Shown piece by piece: positions 1-12,716 of a stretch of DNA of 64,000 nucleotides. A program made the translations under genes and the position numbers. The notes below the pieces were generated by a model. The model was not told the origin of the DNA. It did not search any database and was given only the letters and a program-made list of their open reading frames with translations. Origin of the DNA: Marisa cornuarietis (Eukaryota > Mollusca > Gastropoda > Architaenioglossa > Ampullariidae); contig SMMW01000013.1 of the NCBI GenBank assembly GCA_004794655.1, forward strand, positions 1,572,001-1,636,000. Reading direction: 5' to 3'. Positions within the stretch are counted from its first letter, which is position 1. The number at the start of each line of letters is the position of its first letter.

Positions 1-280
1 TGAGTGTAGAGAAACATGTCATACTTGTAAACATGCATCAGAATGCAAGACAGTAGCTGGAATGCTTAAAAACTTGTAAAAGTAGTAAACCTTTATGAGG
101 AAGCAAAATACGGTGGCCAGGGTCGGTGGAAACCTGTAAAACCGGTAACATCTTCATCAAAATGCAAGAGAAGCAGGAAGGCATGAAAACATGTGAAACT
201 TGTAAAACCGCATCAACCTTCGAGAGAGACAGTAGCCTGAGTGCATGAGAACATGAAAAGCCATTTCATTAAAATGCGAA
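1..280. repeat. Degenerate tandem repeat, about 60-bp period
   Basis: Blocks such as CATCARAATGCAAGA, AAGGCATGAAAACATG and AACTTGTAAAA recur three to four times (near 35, 92, 156 and 212) with substitutions and indels. The array probably extends beyond the left edge of the window. Confidence 0.5.
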
Positions 281-2915
281 GTTACGAGGCGTGGAAGCCG
301 CACAGCGCATGGCGGCTTTCTCTGCACACCGTCAACATCAGTTTCCGGATCAGGTGAGAATGAGCTCCTATATGGCTCTGGCATCTAATAAACTATGTTT
401 CACGGTCTGATTAGATGAGTTCTCGGTCTGCCAGCTCGTCTATCAGAACTTGCCGCCTGGATGTCCATCAGACCTGCTGCTAAGGGTAGGAAACGGACGA
501 ATGAACCTAGCTGCCGATGCCTGCTATTGCAATAGACACTCGTTATTATTTTATTTTGTATTCATACACGTACACATATCATCACTGTAGTATGGACTGG
601 TGGATGTGTGCATATAATGATTCTAGAACAGAAGAACCTGTGGAGTGAAAAACTGAGAGAACACGTTGGCCACAATTTCAAAAGATTTACCATCTCGCAC
701 AAAAACAATCGTACATTGAAGTTCGTGCGATCTAGTTTAAAGAAGACTCCATCTGACTACCCTTAGTGAAAGGTTTCTAATTTATAAGCGAAATTAAAAG
801 GAGGTGAAAGGTTAACGTTTTTTCTCTTCGGGTTGTCAGAAATGGTGAACCACTTACAGCTACCTTTCATGCCTTCTAAGCGATAGGACTCTTGCCAGTT
901 AAAACTCTTTAATTTTTCTTTTTTAAAATCATGAGTCTTCAATACACTGTTTAGAGTGTTACCGGCAAAGGGTTATTACAGAAAAAGGAGAAAGGGCAGT
1001 TGTTTTGTTCGCATTTCTCATCATAAAAATTAAAAACTGAGGAAAAAGTAAACATTACGTGGCAAGCAGGATGGTTAACAGGTAGCAGCCAACTCAAACC
1101 TTATAAATTATTGGCAGCTAGGCATAATAAGTCTTCCCAGCTAGAGGCTAGCGCGTATTATGAACTTGGTTTAGTCTGATTATTTCAGTGCAACTTGTTA
1201 CCCTAAGTCAGCCAGTCCAGAATGCCGAGGGGAAGTACTAAAACAACTCGGCCGACACATCAAGTGGAAACAAACGTCGCCCAAGTTGCCTCACCAACTG
1301 CCATTTTGGGCTGTCTTGTTGGCTTTACCATGCAGCAACATCCTTAACCAGCTCTTATCCTAGCATTTGTCCAGCTGCACCCGTGCACATTCTATGGACA
1401 ATACCGTTTTCATGAAGGATGCAAGCATGGAGTCGAGTCTCGGTGCGCTGTTGAACGTAGGCGGTGTACAGTGCTCGTGCCACTACGTCGTGACGTGAGC
1501 GTGTCACGTAAAGAGGATTGTTCAAAGGCGTGTAATTCAGACGATATCAAGCTGCACGCTCGACACAATTGTGTTACCAGGCTATATCAGGAGCCCAATC
1601 GATTCTGAGTGACAAGGACTGAGTTTATACGCTGATGCCGACCACGTGGATTGTTTGTGCGGCGTTTGGCTGGGCTCCCGGGAGGCAACGAGGGAGAGAA
1701 TGCAACCCAAGGGAGGTCACTTGTCGCCGTCATTGTGAGCTACCATATTTTCATGGATTCGACAACGGAACTCGTGAACTATGGCGGTTCTCTGGCCGTG
1801 AGAGGATTTCTGTCTGTGCAAAACCACGAAGGATGAAATACAACTTGCAATTACGAACGGTTGAGAAATTTGAATCACGTGTGTCCAGCGATGATAGACG
1901 TCTAGCACTGTTTGTAGTCACATTATCGTACTTTTCCCCAGCCCCTCTCTCAATCTTGTTTTTCTCTCTCTCAGCTATAGCCACGGTATGCACACGGAAT
2001 GGGCTTAGTGAGAGGGAGGGGGAAGACAGTGGGATGGAATTTGATCTGGAGAAGGGGGATTTCGGAGGGGCAGGGGGTGCTACAGAACTAAAGTCTAAAT
2101 ACACAAGCCACCTCCAAGTACAAGACACGCATGGGTTTGGTCTCCCAAAGTCACCGGAAGTGTGACTTACAATCCACAAGTGACCTCGAATGAAGGAAGA
2201 GAACGTTCTACTGTTCAGTGAACACAACAGCTCAGACCGTCACAGCAGCATCAAAGGTTGCTGCAGCAGGATTGATGTTATTCCTGAAGCGCTGCAGGAA
2301 TCCAATTACCCTTATCTCCCACATTTCGACTTGTGTCTTCCTGACCAATGGAAAAAAGTCGTTTCGGGAAAGGACAACTTTGTTTGTACTGAGAGCGAAG
2401 CAACTTGTGGTCCATTCCACAACCTCTCGTCGTGAAGGGTAGACACAAGGCAGTCAGCTAAAATGTTCATAAAATATGAGTAGTTTACTGACTGTTTCGC
2501 ATGTGGCCACCAGCTAGCGACCCCTGGGGCCTTTGATGTAATAATGGGTGGGGAAGACCACGGTGGTGTTCTCGGCTGTGCTTTTGCACTGACAAGCGCG
2601 CGGCTAATGGAGAGATCAGGTAGAATGGACAACGAATCTCTTCTTGTCTCAGTCCTCTCACCTGAGCAATGCTTTTAAGGAGGTTAGCAGAGCATGTAGG
2701 AACAGGAAGACTGTAAAGAGATGCTTTTAAAAAATCGTATTCGAGAGAGGGAACCAGACAGACAGATGAACGGACTGACACCTACAAACTTCCACGATGA
2801 GTTAAAGCTCAAGCAGAATGTAAACTTACCATTTTGCTCAGCACAGTAACTGTCCCTTTGCTTTGATTTGTCTCCCTTTCGAAGACTCATTCTTCCTTTG
2901 CTTCCTGTTCTTTCA
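281..2915. other. No recognised gene
   Basis: A 176-codon plus-strand frame (1635-2165) and a 158-codon minus-strand frame (1751-2227) overlap almost completely. Neither shows a domain, signal peptide or splice context. The rest is AT-leaning sequence without visible structure. Confidence 0.5.
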
Positions 2916-3190
2916 GATATTCCAGAATGTTCCTGTGAAAACAAAGAGAGATAATATAAAAAGAATCCTAAATGTTCTTGTAACGACACAGAGGAAATAT
3001 ATGAATAAGATATTCCAAACTGTTCATGAGAGGACTAAGGAAAACATGATAAGACATTCCAAAATATTCTTAGTGGAACTATAAATAAAGTATTGCAAAA
3101 TGCTTGTCTGCGATTAAATGAAAAATATGAAGACTGAAGATATTCCAAAATTTTCCTTTGAAGAACAAAAAGGAAAAGGAATATGAAAAA
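2916..3190. repeat. Minisatellite, about 46-bp unit, six diverged copies
   Basis: Units begin at 2916, 2963, 3009, 3053, 3090 and 3139 with GATATTCCAAAATGTTC-like sequence, followed by an A-rich half. Copy lengths are 37-49 bases. The period is not a multiple of three in most copies, so the short frame reading through it is not convincing as protein. Confidence 0.72.
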
Positions 3191-4155
3191 TAGGTAAGCT
3201 CCAAACTCTTTAATTTGATAATTAATAGCTGCAAGAATACAAGAGATGTAAAATATCTTTTGTGCCAAGTTTTAAACAGACAACGACAATTCTCTATTGG
3301 TTTTCTGTGCAAAGGGTTCTGTGATTACTTGTTGTCTTTTAATATTTTGGTTGGCATGATGGCTGCTGCGATGGTCAGAATATTAGTTTGACAGGAGTCT
3401 TGATTTACCACTGCACTGAACTGGCATGACAATAAATGATTAAATTGCGAGAATGTTAGAGCTGTCAGAAATGCGACACAGTCCGGCGAACGCATTTGTG
3501 GTGAAGAACAGCAAACTCATTGGATGCAATCATAGTGCGCCAGATGTCGGGCAAGGTGTCCCCCCCCTCCCGTGGCCAACTGACGCGACTGAAATCCGTT
3601 TTCAGAATCTCTGTTGTATTCTTAATCATTGGCATTACCGGGGAGAGACATTAAATGAAATGCCATTTGGTTAAGTACCCGTATATTGAAAAGTTGTGTG
3701 AGGTGCATTAGACAAAGGGCAGACCATCAATAACATCTTTTGATATAAGCTTGCTCAGCAAAATATTCACACTAGTAAACTAACATCAATCCAAGTTGTA
3801 AATTTAGACACTAGGCTCCCCCTGAACCTAATATACAAAAGATTCACAGATAACTCGTAAGATATAAAGACACTTGTCTCTTCCCCAGCTCAAAGACTGG
3901 TTGCTGAGAATTTCTCTGGTAAAAAAACAAAACAAAACAAAGAAAATAAAAAAAATCTAATGTAACTGTGCATCTGTTCTCTCTCTTCTCCTTTAAATCT
4001 TAATAAGCAGGATGCTGAACAAATTCTCAGACACGCTGACAAAAACAATCTAATTCAAGAGCGTTTGCAGTTCTGATAGCACTTTTGTACTCAAGCCCAG
4101 TGGCTCTCTCTATCCCCACTTGCTTGCTTGGTTTGGCGGGAAAGTACTTCCAGGT

Positions 4156-4243
4156 GATTTTGCACTATACAGGTAGAGAGGGGAGGGAGGAAACCGGAGT
4201 ATTCGGAGAAAACCCCCGACGGCCAGCCCCTGCGAACAGGTAG
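4156..4243 (-). mobile_element. SINE-like fragment, family 2 (body only)
   Basis: The segment matches 53279-53382 base for base over most of its length. Both share a GATTT.GCACTA start, a purine-rich GGGAGG stretch, a CGGAGAAAACCC core, and CCCCTGCGAACA. The tRNA-like head seen in the other copy is missing, so this is a truncated insertion. Confidence 0.6.
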
Positions 4244-4955
4244 ACCAACCTACCTACCAACAGACCATTCCATAAATAGCTTCAGCATGCGAACACACTT
4301 CTCAGACTTCCTTTGGAGAAAACAAACATCGGGTTTGCTAGATGAAGTCAAATCAATATCTACTTTTAGGTCTTTCCCTTGCGTTCAGAGCAAATTTCAA
4401 AAAAGAAAGAAAGATGGAAAGAAAGAAAGAAAGAAAAAAAGCCCCGCTGTTGGCATGCTACACGTTGAGCCACTAGTCGAGACTGACTGAGGTCACAACC
4501 ACAAGCAGCAGTGAACCGCTGCACCTCGTGCTGTGCGCTGGGCACCTCGCCATCCACAAGATCAAACGTAGCGACGTCTGTGCGTCAGCAAAGTTAATTT
4601 GCCATTTACCAGCAGGACGGGCAGCCTCCATCCTTTTCTTTTCTTCCTTTTTTCATTTGTTTCTTTTTTTTTCATTTTCAGCAGGAGTGATTGGAGAAAA
4701 TACCATGAATAAATGATTCTCACTTCAATAGCACTGCTTGGTTCTCTCCGGTTTGCACTCTTTAATGTCGTACCCCGGTTACAGACGCTCTGGCGGCTGA
4801 ATATGGCGACTGACAAGTACAAAAACTCATTAGCTCAAAGCATGAGTTCTGCATTTTGTCTCCCAAAATACTGATGTAACTGTAAGGTTTCAAAAAGAAA
4901 TTACCGCACATATATTTAAAACCTTATCATGGTCCCAACTAGAAAGGAATGTCCA

Positions 4956-5029
4956 GAACCGGGTTCGTTGGCGGGATGTGGTTGCGGTCCTATGCTCCAC
5001 TGGGAGCGAACAGGAATAAGAAGAAGAAT
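4956..5029 (+). mobile_element. Candidate retroelement 3' end with AAG tail
   Basis: A GC-rich segment with the hairpin-like CTCCACTGGGAGCG, in AT-rich surroundings, ends in GGAATAAGAAGAAGAA. A structured end followed by a short trinucleotide tail is how many non-LTR elements and their SINEs terminate. No coding remnant is attached, so assignment is tentative. Confidence 0.4.
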
Positions 5030-5236
5030 ATTTGAAACCCCGTTTTTCTAATTCTTCAAAATTCAAAAATCGAAGGATATATACTACACTTTTCTTGTAC
5101 GAAAACAAACGAAGACATGCACGTGTAAGCAAGAGAATAAGGAACATTATTTCCACCAGATTAATTTTTCTTTCTTTTGTTATTCCATGTGTTTTGTATT
5201 TAATTTCATTTCTGGTCACTATCTACTCTCGTTTTT

Positions 5237-5360
5237 GGCAGGTGCTGATTTCGTAACGACAGAATATCCTGTAAATCATTGTTCTTGGTCTTTTAAAATC
5301 AAATTTTTATTTATCTTGCTCTTCCTGGCAGGTGTTGATGTTGTAACAGCAAGAGTATCG
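5237..5360 (+). repeat. Direct repeat pair with acceptor-like boundaries
   Basis: GGCAGGTGCTGATTTCGTAA-like sequence at 5237-5269 recurs at 5327-5359, 90 bases on, with five or six changes. Each copy is preceded by a T/C-rich tract ending in GGCAG. Both copies are open in the frame giving GADFVTTEY and GVDVVTARV. It may be a small tandem duplication of a splice-acceptor/exon start, or a simple minisatellite pair. Confidence 0.5.
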
Positions 5361-8350
5361 AGTGATACAAAACATATCAAACAATAGTTTGGATACATTC
5401 ACCGTGACGAGTTCAGTGGATGCGAGCGATAATTGCATCGCCCACAGGCTGTAAATGTTTACCTGCGCCCTTTACACCATGTCTGACACCAGCTGATCAC
5501 TTACGGGGGTGGTGGTAGGAGGAGGCTGGTGTCGTATACATTTTACTCTGAGGAGGATGATGACACAGTAATGATACATATTAAGAAAATGGATTTTAGT
5601 TTGGCTTAAGCAAATTTTTAGAGGGCTAGGGTTTATGAAAACAGTTTTCTGAGAACCTAAAAGCAAGACTAATACTTAGATCAACATATTTCACCGGAGA
5701 CAAAGTGGACGGAAAGGTGATGCTAGTCTCAAGTTAAACACATTGCTATATTTGATGTTCAGCTCCGCTTCCCGGGAATCGATTGTAAAAGGACAAGCAA
5801 GGCCAGATCCTTGGAGGGAGAGAAGAGAAACCTGATAAGCAAGAGATGAAAAAGAAGTAAGACATAATTAGGACAAGAAGAGTGTTATGCGCAGAGTGTC
5901 AGTGAAGAAGGAATGGATCTGAGGCAACCAGTGTGACAAACGAGACGAAATTTCAAGAGAACTCAAGTCTAGAGCAAAAAGGAGAAAAAAAGGCAAGTCA
6001 GGCATGGACAAGATGTACCGACATTCTCTCTCTCTCTCTAGTGTCAGTAACGAAGCTCGTCCACTGTGTCACAGATCACTCGATCAGCAGAAATAAAACC
6101 GACTCAAGAGTTGAAGAATGAGTTTCATTTCAAGCGGCGCAGAGGATCTACAATGTCTGGCTGCAGACACAAATTCGTTTAAGCCAGTCTTCAAATATAA
6201 CCGACACAAGTCTCTGCCACACGGCGACCCGGGGGCGACAACCTTTGCACGCAGATCAGCAAGTGTTGCCACGTGTTCCTGTCAGACAGGAGGCGATGGA
6301 AGGAAGATGCACCTGCAGACGTGGATGCAGTTGATACGACTTCCTGAAGGCGCAAAGAGCTGGAAGACGATAGACAGTTCAGCTGAAATAAACTTCCAGT
6401 CTTCAGCGTCTGTCTGTCCCAGTCTGCCAGTGTCCCCGAGTTTTTGTGTCTTTTCCTTAGTGTCTGTCCATGTCTGTCTCAGTCTGTCTCTGGTGCTCTG
6501 TTCTTAGACAATCTGCCAGACTTCAGCGCCTGTTTATCCTTAAAGTTGTAACAGAGCGGAAGATGGTGGAGACGAACATTTCTGAGCACTGAGAACAGTA
6601 ATTACGACAGTGACCGTCGTCGACGAAGAAAACAGATGATAATGATGACGACGACAAAAAAAAAATAAAAAAGGAATAGCTACAGATGATTTCACCCTCC
6701 GGGGATGGCACCAGACAGCAGGTAGAAAGAGTAATGCAAGGATCTATTTATAGCACATCGTTCTTCTGTTTCCTATTCCTTTCAATATCGCTGAATCACA
6801 CATACACACAGCACCTTCATCACCGATGAAGATCGATGTCCCGGGCTTGTGTTCATTCGACTGTGTCATTTCCATTCCCAGGTGCAGCAAGGCATGAGGT
6901 CCGATCAGGGACCCAGGTCACACTAGAGCACCGACTGTCTGTGCGACTGGATCTTTATGGACCTGCAATTACCTGACACACCGTACAGGTGAGATTTATG
7001 ACCCGTGACACGGGTGTACTACCTGGCGCGTAATACGGGTATGCTATCCTTTTGTGTTTTCATTTTTATTTTTAGCAAAACCCGCTTGCTCGAGGGCAGG
7101 GTCAATGTAGACGCAGACGGCTTCTGTTATGTGACGTCAGGACCGGAGGACAGCGCGTGTGACCTGCCCTCTCGCTCCCTCTCCCCTTTCTCCACCCCGT
7201 ACCCTACCCCTTGACACGCAAACTCTGCGAGTCTGTATCGATTGCAAGGGGCCAGCTCTTGGGTCGGACCAATGTTCAGACAACCACTCTACGCCACTCA
7301 ATAATCAGGGAATGGAAACGTGCCTTCTCGACCCACAGCGACCCAAATTAGGTCGGGGACGATATCGGAGTGTTTAGGCTACCCATTCACGTCGGCAGCT
7401 GAGCTACCGAGAGATTTCACGATACTCACAGCCAGGACCTTTTCATATTCCAGATGGCACCAGGTTTATCCGGCTTTGATGTTTATTAGCCTCATAGAGA
7501 CTATTTTTATTATCAGCAACATCATGTTGGATCTTGGTAACAAGACTCAAAAAGAATTCCGATATATGCAGCAATGACAACTATTTTTTTTTAAATCACT
7601 TGAGAACACAGAACCCAAAAAGAGTTTTGTCCCATTTTACCGCATTTAAATTGCATCCTCCTCATCTTCACAGAAAATAAACGGAAATTCTCTTGTGTGC
7701 CGCTGAATCAGAATTCGGTTCCTCGAAATAAGAAGTGCGTCGATTCCAGTGAATGCATACCGGATTTCGGTTCATCACCACTCGCTTCGGGAAAACTGTG
7801 GTGGAGATATGTGATTGATTCCAGACTCTGTGTCACTATGAGCAACAAAAAAAAAAAAAATGAATGGCTGCCAAGGTTTAAATTCAAAGTTGTAGAGGCT
7901 AAGACACTGGGCATGAAAACGCACAGTACCAATGCACTTCGGTATATCCACAGCGGCCATTAGAGGAAGAACGTTTATCACTGGACTTTTGGTGGCCTTC
8001 ATAGCTTTTCGCGAAGTCGGCTGTGAGGTCTTGTTGACCCCTTGGACAATCAATATCCGGAATTGGGCTAAAATTCTAAATGTCAGCAGTATAATTCCAA
8101 TAAGTGTTTTGCTAAGTTTAGTTAGTGCTTTATGTCCTTTTTTGGCAAAAGTCGTCGACCGCCACATTTTATGCGGCTTAGGGACAATAAACCAAAAACG
8201 CAACAGACCATAAATCTCGTGCTTTTGCATCTCCGTCATCACGAGAGCTCGCATCGTGTGCTCTTCGTGTTATTAATAGTTGAACAGGAAGCGCGTTCGA
8301 TCAGGAGTAACGCGGAAAAGTCTGCAAGCAGTTAAAAGCTATACAGGAGG
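5361..8350. other. No recognised gene
   Basis: The stretch holds short unsupported frames, a short (TC)n at about 6025-6040, a TGTCTGTCC-rich degenerate patch at 6410-6500, and an A-run at 7847-7860. Nothing else stood out. Confidence 0.5.
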
Positions 8351-8424
8351 GACTGACTGACTGACTGACTGACTGACTGACTGACTGACTGACTGACTGA
8401 CTGACTGACTGACTGACTGACTGA
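8351..8424. repeat. (GACT)n microsatellite
   Basis: About 18 perfect GACT units. A minus-strand frame through it gives only a SVSQ repeat and is not a gene. Confidence 0.95.
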
Positions 8425-9348
8425 GCACAAAATGCTAGTTCTTCTGCTGTAAGATATTTCCCTTTCCCTTGAGACGGAGGAACTAACTGTAAACAGTTGG
8501 AACCAATCTGACTTATCGCTTTGGTAGCATGGTTATATGGCAACATGGAACACAGGAGAGCAGTGGAATACAAAATGAGCAAACTACAGCGAAGTACTTA
8601 TACATGAGGGGTCAGATTCTTTTAGACTGCATTTTATTGTGAAAAAAGAAGCAAAACAATAGGTTTCTTTATTATTCATGTACCCAGATCACTGCATGCC
8701 GAGCACACACATCAGAGACTTTTAGACACAGTGTACAGACCCCTATCGGCGTTGGCATCATCACAACTTTGGTCCGACTTCTTCCCTAAATTGTTCATTT
8801 TAACAAATTTATTAATATTTGCGTCAACAAATGATCGTACTAATTGTTTAATACAAAATAATGTTCTTTAAAAGTATAAAACTTTTAAAATCTACTCTGA
8901 GTACTCATTCCCTGAACGAATTGATGAACGTTCACATGCTGCGATAAATTACAGTCTGTTTTAATTTCTAGCGGAAACAGCTAAGCTCTTTTTTGTTGGA
9001 CCAGGGTGGGGGAAGTACGGGAAACGATCGCGGATGGCGAAAGCGATTCCCAGTTTAAAGTCAGACCGTATGTGTAAATGTGTCGTTGACGTCACGCGAT
9101 CAATCCAGGGTGAGCCTTGAGCTTGTGAAGAATGGCCATCGTGAAAGCTGTGCTCAGTCTAAGTAGCGGTAGTCTCCTAGAAACGGTCTGACGCAAGCAC
9201 TAAGGCCTTGGGCAGTCTGATGACCTGAGAGGATAGAAGGATATGGGCAGAAGTGGGCTTCATGATAACGAGGGTTGGATGACCACGAACTCTTTGTATG
9301 TGTGGACTGTAAGATATTACTTGCTGTTAGCAACTCAGTTCTTGTAGC

Positions 9349-9376
9349 AAAAAAAAAAAATATATATATATATATA
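9349..9376. repeat. A-run plus (TA)n
   Basis: Twelve or so A residues run into eight TA units, resembling an old retroposon tail or simple repeat. Confidence 0.85.
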
Positions 9377-9490
9377 GCGATTGACTTTATTGAATCGTCT
9401 CTAAGGAGTATGCAGTTTGTCAGAAGCGGTATTGATCCTAGCAGATCGGCTCTGAGGAAGAAATGTCCACTTTGGTACTGAAAGTTACCT

Positions 9491-9492
<2 letters not shown>

Positions 9493-9577
<85 letters not shown>

Positions 9578-9578
9578 G
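9493..9578. repeat. (CA)n(GA)n compound microsatellite
   Basis: About 32 CA units pass directly into about 11 GA units. Confidence 0.95.
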
Positions 9579-9659
9579 CACGCGCACTACCCTAGATTAA
9601 GGAAAACTTTCAGCTGTCGTCTTAATCACACGATCCTTCACGGCCTGAACCTGTTTCAG

Positions 9660-9800
9660 GATTCTTAACTAGGAAGACCTCTGCTCCCAACTTTGATTCG
9701 AACATAGGTCGCGAACTAAGTTTAAGATGTAAAAAGATTCCCACAACATGATATCGAATCTTTTCGCCTGCTAGTCGATCACTAAGTCACTGACTGACTG
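9660..9800 (-). mobile_element. Candidate tRNA-derived SINE remnant
   Basis: The minus strand has a B-box-like GTTCGAATC and an A-box-like TAGTGATCGACTAGCAGG about 75 bases upstream. Spacing and divergence rule out a tRNA gene. A SINE relic is the best reading, with no second copy seen in the window. Confidence 0.28.
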
Positions 9801-11372
9801 AGCTCTCATGTAAAAAAGACGAAGGTATGGCAGCTTGGTGTTGTACTTTGCGAGAGTGAACTGGTGAAACCTGGTTGCTAATTATGTAACAAAATAAACA
9901 TGTTTTCAAATATTTCAGTAGCATCTGTATTACACACTGTGCTGACTAATAAATACATGAGACTACAAAATAAAGTACCATATACATGCTCAGCTCAGTA
10001 GCCTCAACAAAAATGTGGTGGGCGTCTTTTGTAATGTCCACACCTCAGTTGTTGCTCTTTTTTTTATATGCTTTGCGGTGAACAATATTTTAATGTGCTC
10101 TGTGGCTAGCAACTGCTGCATGGCTGCTTTACACTTTTAAGGGTCGATGATGTGTGTAGTGTGTGAAGCTTTTAGAAGGCATCATGTCTAGTTTGTTTTA
10201 GACTAGCGTTTCCTCCACCCCTCCCCAACTCCCTCCAATGCTGCAGGAGCAGAAGCAAAATGAGCCACAAACATGTATTTATACTTTCACGCTGTATTTT
10301 TTTCACTCACGCTATGTTTTTTCAGAGCATCTTTCTCTCACAATTCCTTATCCATGCAGCATCCTTTGTCTCTGTTTTCTTTCTGGTCTGTAATCTGTTC
10401 TGTTCAATTATTCGTTGCGTTTCCTTGTCTTGTTAAATGGATTCCAGCTTCTGCGTGTCTGTGTCTTCTTGACCGTCCCTGACTTTTTCATCAATTCGAT
10501 CTCTCTAAGAGATCCCTAAAGATCAAATCGACGTGAGCGCTCTTCAGTCTCCATGACTCCGCCGGCAAGCTACAGAGATCGATAAAATGATTGAAGAAAA
10601 GTAAAGAGCGATGTACGTGGCCTTTGACAAGGCGTCCTTTGCACTTTGTGTCGGTACTGCACGAGGGGAGGGTTTTAGTGGCGCTGATTAAGAGAAAATG
10701 GACGGAAGACGGCACCACGATCTGCAGAGTGGTACTAATAGCAGTGGACTGAAAAAAATGTTTGGAAGAAACAATCGTGGTCTTTACTAAAAACATTAGG
10801 GAAACAGATGCTAACCCTAGCGCTTTAGTTCTTCTGTGTGTCAGTCTGGGAGGTAGTCTTCTGTCTGCTGCCTACAAGCCAGACTGTCCGTTCGAAATCT
10901 TTTAAAGATTGTTTTGATGCAGCGTATGATTTCTGGTTTCTTATCTCCGATAAGCCATATTTATCTGAAAGGAAAGCAAAAACAACTGACCTAATAATGT
11001 ATCGTTCGTTTAGATTTTATTATTCAGAGGTAAAGTCCTCGTTAGTAACCTCGACCCTTTCTGTGAATGACTAAGACCTAGCAGAGAAGAAAAGCTGGGT
11101 GACTGACGTGAAGGCGTAGACCGGCTGATCATTTCTCTCCTACCACAAGTACCAGTTACGGGATAAATGAATGAACGAATACCTTGCAGAGAAGTGCAAA
11201 TTCGTGGAAATCTTTTTAGAAGAGTAAAACGATAAAAAAAATCCCCACTCAACCCATCATTCTTTCACGCGCTTTTAAATCAAACCACGCAGACACGTTT
11301 AAGTGCTTCCATCAATGCCCACCCACACTTTTCCATAGAACCGCACAGACATGTTTTAGAGCTTCCATCAAT

Positions 11373-11373
<1 letters not shown>

Positions 11374-11433
<60 letters not shown>

Positions 11434-11500
11434 CAAACGCGCACACACACACACACGCACACACACACGCACACACACACGCACACAAACGCACACACAC
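11374..11500. repeat. Interrupted (CA)n microsatellite
   Basis: A 127-base CA-rich array with periodic CACG and CAAA interruptions. It abuts a short direct duplication (11287-11326 and 11343-11380) sharing GCTTCCATCAATGC, so local slippage extended outside the pure repeat. Confidence 0.93.
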
Positions 11501-12510
11501 GATTACGCGAGCGTGCACGCACAGGCGTGGAAAACGAGTGCACGCACTGTCATGGCAGCCAAACAGAACATCGCACAACGAAAGCAAGTGTGAACAGGAA
11601 ACACAGTGCACACTGACAGATGTAACCCTGTTATCAGCCGATAAGCTTGCTGATTCTGCCGTCATAGAGACCAACCTGACGCACGGGGAGGGGGAGAGAA
11701 CAAGACCGCGTGGAGAGGGAGAGATGGGGGGGAGAGAGGGGTGCTAGTGGTATGAACAGAAGTGAGGTAAAGTGAACGACGGATCTAGAGATAGATGTGT
11801 TGTTTACACTCGAGCAGACGAGGCCAAACATTGAAAAGGATAGGGCATAAATGCTCCACCTGTTACCAGACTCATCATGTTTCTTCCGCTTTGCGCGGCC
11901 AGCTTCGTCTCTTCTGATTGTCGCCTATTCTCGCAATGTTTTTAAAGCTGTATGAGAGAACGTGACAGGAGAATCAATTTCTGTCTTGACATATTTTTGT
12001 TTGTTTAACTGTCTGCCGATCTATTAGCCTTCCTGACTGTATGTATGGATGGATGGATGTATGAGGTAGATAGGAAGGGACATGCAAATTTCGTATGTCC
12101 ATATTTATTATAACGACAACTCTGCATGAGTTTACTTGTTTCTGCGTTTTTGCAAACGCAAGATATTTCTGCTAGAAATAATAGTAACCCTATTTACAAT
12201 GCTGCTCGGCTTTTTTTGTTTCTTATAACTAATGGGCTACGGAACTAGCTTAATTGTTTTTTTAAAGAATCGAAATCGATGCAATGGTTCAAGCCCCCCC
12301 TCCCCCCCATTCCCCATCCTGTCATAGGACGCAGGTCATTAATCCCTTGACTGATGCCAGTTGACAAATAGTTGTTCTGGTCCGCCGGTACTGGTCGTCA
12401 GAGGAGAGCTGTTGCAGCGACTGACAAGGTTTGTCACGTGGACCTGTCTTGGTGAGAAGGTCTTGGATGGCACAGCCAGTCACATTTGCAAGCTACTTCT
12501 TCCTCTGTCC

Positions 12511-12522
12511 AGCTCTGCATCC
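12511..12522 (+). repeat. Left target-site duplication of the SINE
   Basis: AGCTCTGCATCC immediately precedes the SINE and recurs identically at 12705-12716 after its A-rich tail, the footprint of target-primed reverse transcription. Confidence 0.85.
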
Positions 12523-12704
12523 CTGGGCGCTCCGGTGGCGCAACGGTTAGCGCCTGTCACCAATACAGTGAAGGTTGGCTGTCCTGGGTTCAGTTCTCGT
12601 CTCGGGCTCGCTGTTCTTTCTCTGCATGTGGCATCTGTTTACTGTGCTGACTGCCTTCCCGTGATATAACCTTTTACGCTCGGCGTAAAATACCAATAAA
12701 AAAA
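12523..12704 (+). mobile_element. Intact tRNA-derived SINE (family 1)
   Basis: This is a 182-base retroposon. A tRNA-like head carries a pol III A box (TGGCGCAACGG, 12536-12546) and a degenerate B box (GGTTCAGTTCTC, about 12587-12598). A tRNA-unrelated body follows and ends in an A-rich tail. It is flanked by a perfect 12-base target-site duplication, AGCTCTGCATCC, at 12511-12522 and 12705-12716. SINEs encode no protein and are copied by LINE reverse transcriptase. Two related, more diverged copies occur at about 20170 and 53038. The perfect duplication suggests a relatively recent insertion. Confidence 0.88.
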
Positions 12705-12716
12705 AGCTCTGCATCC
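12705..12716 (+). repeat. Right target-site duplication of the SINE
   Basis: This is an identical copy of the 12-base left duplication. It begins at the end of the A-rich tail, so the exact boundary is uncertain by one base. Confidence 0.85.

Noticed and set aside
1635..2227. Overlapping 176- and 158-codon frames on opposite strands
   Set aside because: Only one strand could be real, neither has recognisable motifs, and both could arise by chance in a 64-kb window.
9154..9555. 133-codon minus-strand frame rich in Cys-Val
   Set aside because: It reads through a (CA)n microsatellite; the CV alternation is just TGTGTG translated. No domain outside the repeat.
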